Assembly: GCF_001428385.1 (NCBI RefSeq)
Contig: NZ_LMSK01000002.1
Location: forward strand, 152,703 to 216,702
DNA length: 64,000 bases
Source: Rhodanobacter sp. Soil772
GTDB lineage: Bacteria > Pseudomonadota > Gammaproteobacteria > Xanthomonadales > Rhodanobacteraceae
Direction of reading: 5' to 3'
Both the position numbers and the translations under genes were made by a program. Of this stretch, positions 58,937 to 64,000 are shown piece by piece. How positions within the stretch are numbered: the first letter of the stretch is position 1; every line of letters begins with the position of its first letter. The notes beneath the pieces were generated by a model, which saw only the letters and a list, made by a program, of their open reading frames with translations, did not search any database and was not told the origin of the DNA.

Positions 58937-61900
58937 TCATGCCGGCACGCCGTTCACTGCCCGCGCCAGTGCGCCGGTCAGCTGCTCGCCGCTGAGCGGC
59001 TTGCGCAGGAAACCGTCCATCCCCGCCGCGCGCGCCTTCGCCTCGTCCTCGCTGCCCGAACGCGCGGTCACCGCCACGATCGGCAGGTGTTGCCCGGCGT
59101 GCTCGCGCTGGCGGATCAGCCGGGCGATCTGGAACCCGTCGACGCCGGGCAGGTCCAGGTCCAGCAGCACCGCGTCGAAGCCGGCATGCGCCAACTCGGC
59201 CAGCGCGGCCAGCCCGTTGATCACATGCACCACCGCGTGGCCCTCGCGCTCCAGCAGGCCGCGGATCACCGTGGCCACGATGCTGTCGTCCTCTACCAGC
59301 AGCAGGCGGTAGCTGCGGTCCGTCGCGACGTCCATCGCGGGCGCGACGGGTGGCGGCTCGGCCAGCGGCAGGCGCACGCGGAACGTGCTGCCGTGCGCGA
59401 GGCGCGATTCCAGTTCGATGCTGCCGCCCATCATGTCCACCAGCTCGCGGCAGATCGCCAGGGGAACGTGCTGCCGTGCGCGAGGCGCGATTCCAGTTCG
59501 ATGCTGCCGCCCATCATGTCCACCAGCTCGCGGCAGATCGCCAGGCCCAGGCCGCTGCCGGCGCGGCGCTGCGGCCCTTCGGCCTGCTCGAAGCGCTGGA
59601 ACAGCCGTGCCTGGCTGGCCTCGGAAATACCCGGCCCGGTGTCGCTGACACTGAACTGCAGACCACCGTCGATGCGCTGCGCGCGCAAGGTGACGCTGCC
59701 GTGCTCGGTGAACTTCAGCGCGTTGTTGGCCAGGTTCAGCAGCACCTGCTTGATGCGCAGCGCATCGCCGAGCAGTTGCGCCGGCAAGTCGTCGGCCTCG
59801 TCGAGCACGAAGCGGATACCCTTGGCGTGCGCCAGGCCCTGTTCCAGTTGCGCCACGTCGTCGAGCAACTGGCGCGGGTCGAACGGCACCGGCTCCAGCT
59901 CCAGCTTGCCGGCCTCGATCCGCGCCAGGTCCAACGCGTCGTTGAGCAGCTTCAGCAGCATCCCGCCGGAACGCTGCATCGCCTGCGTGTAGTCGTGCTG
60001 CTGCGGGTCGAGCGGTGTGCTCAGCAGCAGTTCGGCCATGCCCATCACGCCGGTCATCGGCGTGCGGATCTCGTGGCTCAGCGTGGCCAGGAACTGGGTC
60101 TTCGCCCGGTGTGCTCAGCAGCAGTTCGGCCATGCCCATCACGCCGGTCATCGGCGTGCGGATCTCGTGGCTCAGCGTGGCCAGGAACTGGGTCTTCGCC
60201 GCGCTGGCGGCTTCCGCCATCTGCCGCTGCTGCTCGACCAGTTGCACGTGATGGCGCTGCGCCAGGCGCCGGCGCCAGCTGTGCAAGGCCAGGCCGGCCA
60301 CCGACACCAGCAGCAGTGCGTAGATCACCCACGCCCACCAGCGCAGCCACGGCGGCGCTTCCACATGGATGCGCAGCGGCGTGGCCAGGTGTACCCACAG
60401 ACCGTCGGCCCCCGCGGCCATCACGTCGAGCGTGTAGTCGCCGGCGCCCAACCCGGTGAAGTCGCGCTCGCCACGATTGCCGGTGTCCACCCAGTCGCTG
60501 TCGAAACCATGCAGCAGGAAACGGTACCGGTCGGCGGACGGAGCGATGTAGGAGAACACCCGCGCATCCACCGCAAGCTGGCTGTCGCGCCAGCCAACGC
60601 GCAGTGGTTGCGTGCCGATCGGCAGCACCTGCATGGCGCCGCCGCGATGCACCCGGGCCTGGGTGAGCGCCATCTGCGGCACGCTGGTTTGCTGGTTGCT
60701 CCGGTCCGGGTTGAACGCCACCACGCCACCCAGCGTGGCGGCGTAGATATAGCCGTTCGGCATCCGCGCGTAGCCGCGGAAGAACTCGCCGTTGGTCAGG
60801 CCATCCTGCAGGCCGAACGAACGGAACACGCCGGTGTCCGGATCGAACCGCCACAGGCCGTCGTGGCCGAACACCCAGACGCGACCCTCGGCATCGACGC
60901 GCAAGTCGGTGACGTTGACCGACGGCCAGCCATGCGACGCGTCGACCCGGCGATCGGCCACGATGCCGCCATCGCGGCGGCGGTAGTGGGTCAGCCCGTC
61001 GGCGTTGGCCATCCACAGTCCGTCGCCGGTGAAATCGAAGGCATCGACGGATTGTCCGGCCGGCCCGCCCGGCACCATCACGAAACGGTCCTGCGCCGTG
61101 TCCAGCCACATCATGCCGCCGTCGCTGGCGTACCAGAAGATGCCGTCGCTCAGCGTCATCTGGCTGCCCCAGCGCACCTTGTCGCTGGAGCCGTCCATCG
61201 GCACCGGACGGATCGTCAGTGTTTCCGGGTCGATGCGGAACAGGCCCTGGCCGAAGGTACGCGCATACATCTGGCCGTCCGGCCCGAGTTCGACCTCCAG
61301 CGGGCGCTGCATCATCGCCCCGGCCGGATCGACCCGATCGAGCCGACCGTCGGTATTGCGGCGATACAGCGCGCCCTGCACCACCACCCACAAGCGCTGC
61401 TTCGCATCTTCGGTCATGCCGACCACGTCGCCGCGCAGCCCCGACAGCACGTGCTCGACCGTGCCGGTCACCGGGTCGAGCCGGTCGACCCGGCCGCCGC
61501 GCTGACCGACCCATACGTGGCGACCGTCCTTGCCGCGCGCCATCGTGGTCGCGATCGCGTCGCGCAAGCTGGACGGATCGTCCGGCATGTGCGTGTAGCG
61601 GCTGAACCGGCTCCAGCCCGGTGCCAGATACGCCACGCCGCCGTCGAACAGCACGGCCCACAGCCCGCCTTCGCGATCGACCATCAACTGCCACACCCAG
61701 GTGCCCGGCAGATTGCCGTAGAGCACCGGCTGGTCGGTCACCGCGGTCACCGGTCCGCCTGCCCGCGTCTGCAGGAACAAGCCCTTCTGCGTGCCGATCC
61801 ACAATCGGTCGGCGGTGTCCCGCACGCTGCTCATCACGTTGGTCGCGGGAATCACGCCGGCGCCGAAGCGGCGCGCCACGCCATCCGCGCCGACGATCCA

Positions 61901-62656
61901 CAGGCCGTCCGTGGCGGCGAGGCGTACTTCGTCGCCATTGCCGTCGATCCGCCACGCATCGATGGTTCGCTGCGGCTCGGCCGACGGCACACGGCGGATC
62001 GTGCCATCCGCCTCGCGCACGAACACGCCGTGGCTGCTGCCGATCCACATCCGCCCGTGCCCATCCACGTACAGGGCGGCGACGGCGCCGACCGCGGCCG
62101 GCGTCGCGCCGAGCAGCGGATCGACCACATGCTCGAACCCGCTCTCGTCCGGGCGCATCCGGTCGAGCCCGCCCGCGCTGCCCACCCACAACGCGCCGTC
62201 GGCGGTCTGCGCCACCGCCCAGACCCGATCGCTGGCCAGGCTGGCGGGATCGGCCGGGTCGTGCCCCCAATGCCGGAACGTACCGCTGGCGTCGTCGTAG
62301 CGGTTCAACCCCGCGTTCAGGCCGGCGGCCCACAGGCGGCCCTGCCGGTCGACCGCCAGCGTGGCGATGCCGTTGTTGTACAGCGAGCCCGGATCGTTCT
62401 CGGCATGCCGGAACACCTCGAAGCGAACGCCGTCGAAACGCGCCAGGCCGCCCTTGGTGCCGAACCAGATCGCGCCGTCGCGGTCCTGCGCCACGGCGTA
62501 GACATTGGTGCTCGGCAACCCATCCGAGGTGTTGTAACGACGGAACTGCGGGGTCGGCAGCGGATCGGCTTGAAGCCCGGCAAGCGGGGGCGCCGGCGCG
62601 CTCGACGCGGGCGTGGCCAGGCCCAGGGCCATGGTCAGCAAGACTGCTGAAAGCAT
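58937..62656 (-). CDS. Hybrid two-component sensor (beta-propeller, HisKA, receiver) disrupted by two tandem duplications
   Basis: A 1239-codon open frame. Signal peptide at 1-20; two-component-type propeller repeats (ReGP, for example [16 protein letters not shown]) at about 40-680; Y_Y_Y domain about 690-765; one helix near 775-797; HisKA with phospho-acceptor H830 in LSHEIRTPM; receiver at the C-terminus with [10 protein letters not shown] and [10 protein letters not shown]. Two exact tandem repeats, 94 and 83 bp, put the region encoding the rest of HisKA and most of HATPase out of frame (60106-59463); together they restore frame. Removing one copy of each gives an intact protein of 1180 residues. 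As written the kinase core is broken. Confidence 0.85.
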   Translation of the reverse strand: MLSAVLLTMALGLATPASSAPAPPLAGLQADPLPTPQFRRYNTSDGLPSTNVYAVAQDRDGAIWFGTKGGLARFDGVRFEVFRHAENDPGSLYNNGIATLAVDRQGRLWAAGLNAGLNRYDDASGTFRHWGHDPADPASLASDRVWAVAQTADGALWVGSAGGLDRMRPDESGFEHVVDPLLGATPAAVGAVAALYVDGHGRMWIGSSHGVFVREADGTIRRVPSAEPQRTIDAWRIDGNGDEVRLAATDGLWIVGADGVARRFGAGVIPATNVMSSVRDTADRLWIGTQKGLFLQTRAGGPVTAVTDQPVLYGNLPGTWVWQLMVDREGGLWAVLFDGGVAYLAPGWSRFSRYTHMPDDPSSLRDAIATTMARGKDGRHVWVGQRGGRVDRLDPVTGTVEHVLSGLRGDVVGMTEDAKQRLWVVVQGALYRRNTDGRLDRVDPAGAMMQRPLEVELGPDGQMYARTFGQGLFRIDPETLTIRPVPMDGSSDKVRWGSQMTLSDGIFWYASDGGMMWLDTAQDRFVMVPGGPAGQSVDAFDFTGDGLWMANADGLTHYRRRDGGIVADRRVDASHGWPSVNVTDLRVDAEGRVWVFGHDGLWRFDPDTGVFRSFGLQDGLTNGEFFRGYARMPNGYIYAATLGGVVAFNPDRSNQQTSVPQMALTQARVHRGGAMQVLPIGTQPLRVGWRDSQLAVDARVFSYIAPSADRYRFLLHGFDSDWVDTGNRGERDFTGLGAGDYTLDVMAAGADGLWVHLATPLRIHVEAPPWLRWWAWVIYALLLVSVAGLALHSWRRRLAQRHHVQLVEQQRQMAEAASAAKTQFLATLSHEIRTPMTGVMGMAELLLSTPGEDPVPGHAEPRDPHADDRRDGHGRTAAEHTARPAAARLHAGDAAFRRDAAEAAQRRVGPGADRGRQAGAGAGAVRPAPVARRRGATGTGPGARQGYPLRARRGRRLAGATARRCAAHQAGAAEPGQQRAEVHRARQRHLARAAHRRWSAVQCQRHRAGYFRGQPGTAVPALRAGRRAAAPRRQRPGPGDLPRAGGHDGRQHRTGIAPRARQHVPLAICRELVDMMGGSIELESRLAHGSTFRVRLPLAEPPPVAPAMDVATDRSYRLLLVEDDSIVATVIRGLLEREGHAVVHVINGLAALAELAHAGFDAVLLDLDLPGVDGFQIARLIRQREHAGQHLPIVAVTARSGSEDEAKARAAGMDGFLRKPLSGEQLTGALARAVNGVPA
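59380..59545. repeat. Exact 83-bp tandem duplication in the hybrid kinase gene
   Basis: Positions 59380-59462 and 59463-59545 are identical. The unit covers the end of the HATPase domain ([20 protein letters not shown]). Its length (2 modulo 3) shifts the frame. Confidence 0.95.
60013..60200. repeat. Exact 94-bp tandem duplication in the hybrid kinase gene
   Basis: Positions 60013-60106 and 60107-60200 are identical. The unit encodes the phospho-acceptor histidine region of HisKA. Its length (1 modulo 3) shifts the frame. The same 94-base unit ends the window at 64000. Confidence 0.95.
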
Positions 62657-62810
62657 AAGGTTGTCCCCTTTGGGCTTCCCATCCCGCCTGCGCCATGCCG
62701 TGCGCGAACCTGTCGTCCGCGAACGAGGCGTCGTGTCGGCTTCTGTCCCGTGCCGCCATGATGCCAAAACCCTCATGCCGGCGCGAGCACGCGCCTACAG
62801 GCGTGCGCGG

Positions 62811-64000
62811 TCAGGCGGACGCGTCGGTCAGCGACGGGGCGGGTATCACCCGCGCCAGCGCATCAGCCAGCTGCTCGCCGCTGAGCGGCTTGTGCAGGAA
62901 ACCGTCCATCCCCGCCGCACGCGCCTTCGCCTCGTCCTCGCCGCCTGAACGCGCGGTCACCGCCACGATCGGCAGATGTTGCCCGGTGTGCTCGCGCTGG
63001 CGGATCAGCCGGGCGATCTGGAAACCGTCGACGCCGGGCAGGTCCAGATCCAGCAGCACCGCGTCGAAGCCGGCATGCGCCAACTCGGCCAGCGCGGCAA
63101 GGCCATTGACCACATGCACCACCGTGTGGGCTTCACGCTCCAGCAGGCCGCGAATCACCGCCGCCACGATGCTGTCGTCCTCCACCAGCAGCAGGCGGTA
63201 GCTGCGCCCGCTCGGCACCTCCACCGGCAACGGTGTCGCTGCCGGCTCGGCCAGCGGCAGGCGCACGCGGAACGTGCTGCCGTGCGCGAGGCGCGATTCC
63301 AGTTCGATGCTGCCGCCCATCATGTCCACCAGCTCGCGGCAGCGGCAGGCGCACGCGGAACGTGCTGCCGTGCGCGAGGCGCGATTCCAGTTCGATGCTG
63401 CCGCCCATCATGTCCACCAGCTCGCGGCAGATCGCCAGGCCCAGGCCGCTGCCGGCACGACGCTGCGGCCCTTCGGCCTGCTCGAAGCGCTGGAACAGCC
63501 GTGCCTGGCTGGCTTCGGAAATGCCCGGCCCGGTGTCGCTGACGCTGAACTGCAGACCGCCGTCGATGCGCTGCGCGCGTAAGGTGACGCTGCCGTGCTC
63601 GGTGAACTTCAGCGCGTTGTTGGCCAGGTTCAGCAGCACCTGCTTGATCCGCAGCGCATCGCCGAGCAACTGCGCCGGCAAGTCGTCGGCCGCGTCGAGC
63701 ACGAAGCGGATGCCCTTGGCGTGCGCCAGGCCCTGTTCCAGTTGCGCTACGTCGTCGAGCAACTGGCGCGGGTCGAACGGCACCGGCTCCAGCTCCAGCT
63801 TGCCGGCCTCGATCCGGGCCAGGTCCAGCGCGTCGTTGAGCAGCTTCAGCAGCATCCCGCCGGAGCGCTGCATCGCCTGGGTGTAATCGTGCTGCTGCGG
63901 ATCGAGCGGTGTGCTCAGCAGCAGTTCGGCCATGCCCATCACGCCGGTCATCGGCGTGCGGATCTCGTGGCTCAGCGTGGCCAGGAACTGGGTCTTCGCC
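62811..64000 (-). pseudogene. Second hybrid histidine kinase, 5' part outside window, frame broken by an 88-bp duplication
   Basis: The visible part is a close paralogue of the preceding gene. From the window edge it encodes HisKA after the phospho-acceptor ([22 protein letters not shown]... read in frame), then HATPase with [22 protein letters not shown] and [18 protein letters not shown]. An 88-bp duplication then shifts the frame, and the receiver ([26 protein letters not shown]) continues in another frame to the stop at 62811. Without one repeat copy the gene would be open throughout. The 154 bases between the two kinase genes hold no feature. Confidence 0.8.
63252..63430. repeat. 88-bp tandem duplication in the second hybrid kinase
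   Basis: The sequence repeats with a period of 88 bases, and the identity runs over 91 bases (63252-63342 against 63340-63430). It lies at nearly the same place as the 83-bp duplication of the paralogue, at the HATPase end. 88 is 1 modulo 3. Confidence 0.93.

Overview
The window is a high-GC gammaproteobacterial chromosome segment. Gene content and order (glyA-nrdR-ribD-ribE-ribBA-ribH-nusB-thiL-pgpA, subfamily-2 pyrF, CGNR regulator, DUF4197 and DUF2127 proteins, hemP with a Fur box) and the many GATTCGGGATTCGG-type intergenic repeats point to Xanthomonadales, probably Rhodanobacteraceae (Rhodanobacter/Dyella-like). The taxonomy is inferred from memory of gene neighbourhoods; no search was run.

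Region 1 (1-16.3 kb, all minus strand) is the most unusual part. A periplasmic adaptor and one MacB/LolD-type ATPase are followed by ten MacB/FtsX-type permease genes arranged as five tandem b-a pairs, then an NtrC-family response regulator cut by the window edge. I number the modules 1 (promoter-distal, 888-3427) to 5 (promoter-proximal, 11352-13905). Upstream of the adaptor lies a textbook -24/-12 sigma-54 promoter (TGGCAC-N5-TTGCA). About 90 bases further upstream is a 32-bp near-perfect palindrome, the expected position for an enhancer site. A five-fold amplified permease pair sharing one ATPase and one adaptor, with a conserved-cysteine loop of variable sequence in every b permease, is the best candidate for an undescribed system.

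Region 2 (16.3-19.3 kb) has hemP with an unknown partner gene under a Fur-box promoter, an aldo/keto reductase and a divergent zinc alcohol dehydrogenase.

Region 3 (19.3-28.7 kb, minus strand) is the riboflavin and housekeeping block: pgpA, thiL, a GNAT gene, nusB, ribH, an LD-carboxypeptidase, ribBA with a degenerate RibA half, ribE, an FMN riboswitch with an intrinsic terminator, ribD, nrdR and glyA.

Region 4 (28.9-45 kb) is mostly core metabolism and envelope: ettA, pyrF, an acyltransferase, DUF427, def, DUF4197, cstA-ybdD, DUF2127, an EamA transporter, a glycosyltransferase, a membrane protein and purL. purL carries an in-frame copy of the intergenic repeat.

Region 5 (45-58.9 kb) has a dsbC-like gene, a PiuC-type dioxygenase flanked by a duplicated dsbC 5' fragment, an MFS/CGNR operon divergent from an alpha/beta hydrolase with a shared operator-like palindrome, xerD, an RDD protein, a methyltransferase, a PHA depolymerase, threonine aldolase, lptF/lptG, pepA and holC.

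Region 6 (58.9-64 kb) holds two adjacent paralogous hybrid histidine kinases. Both are disrupted by exact tandem duplications (94, 83 and 88 bp) that shift the reading frame, either real slippage events or assembly errors. No tRNA, rRNA, CRISPR array, insertion sequence or prophage was seen.
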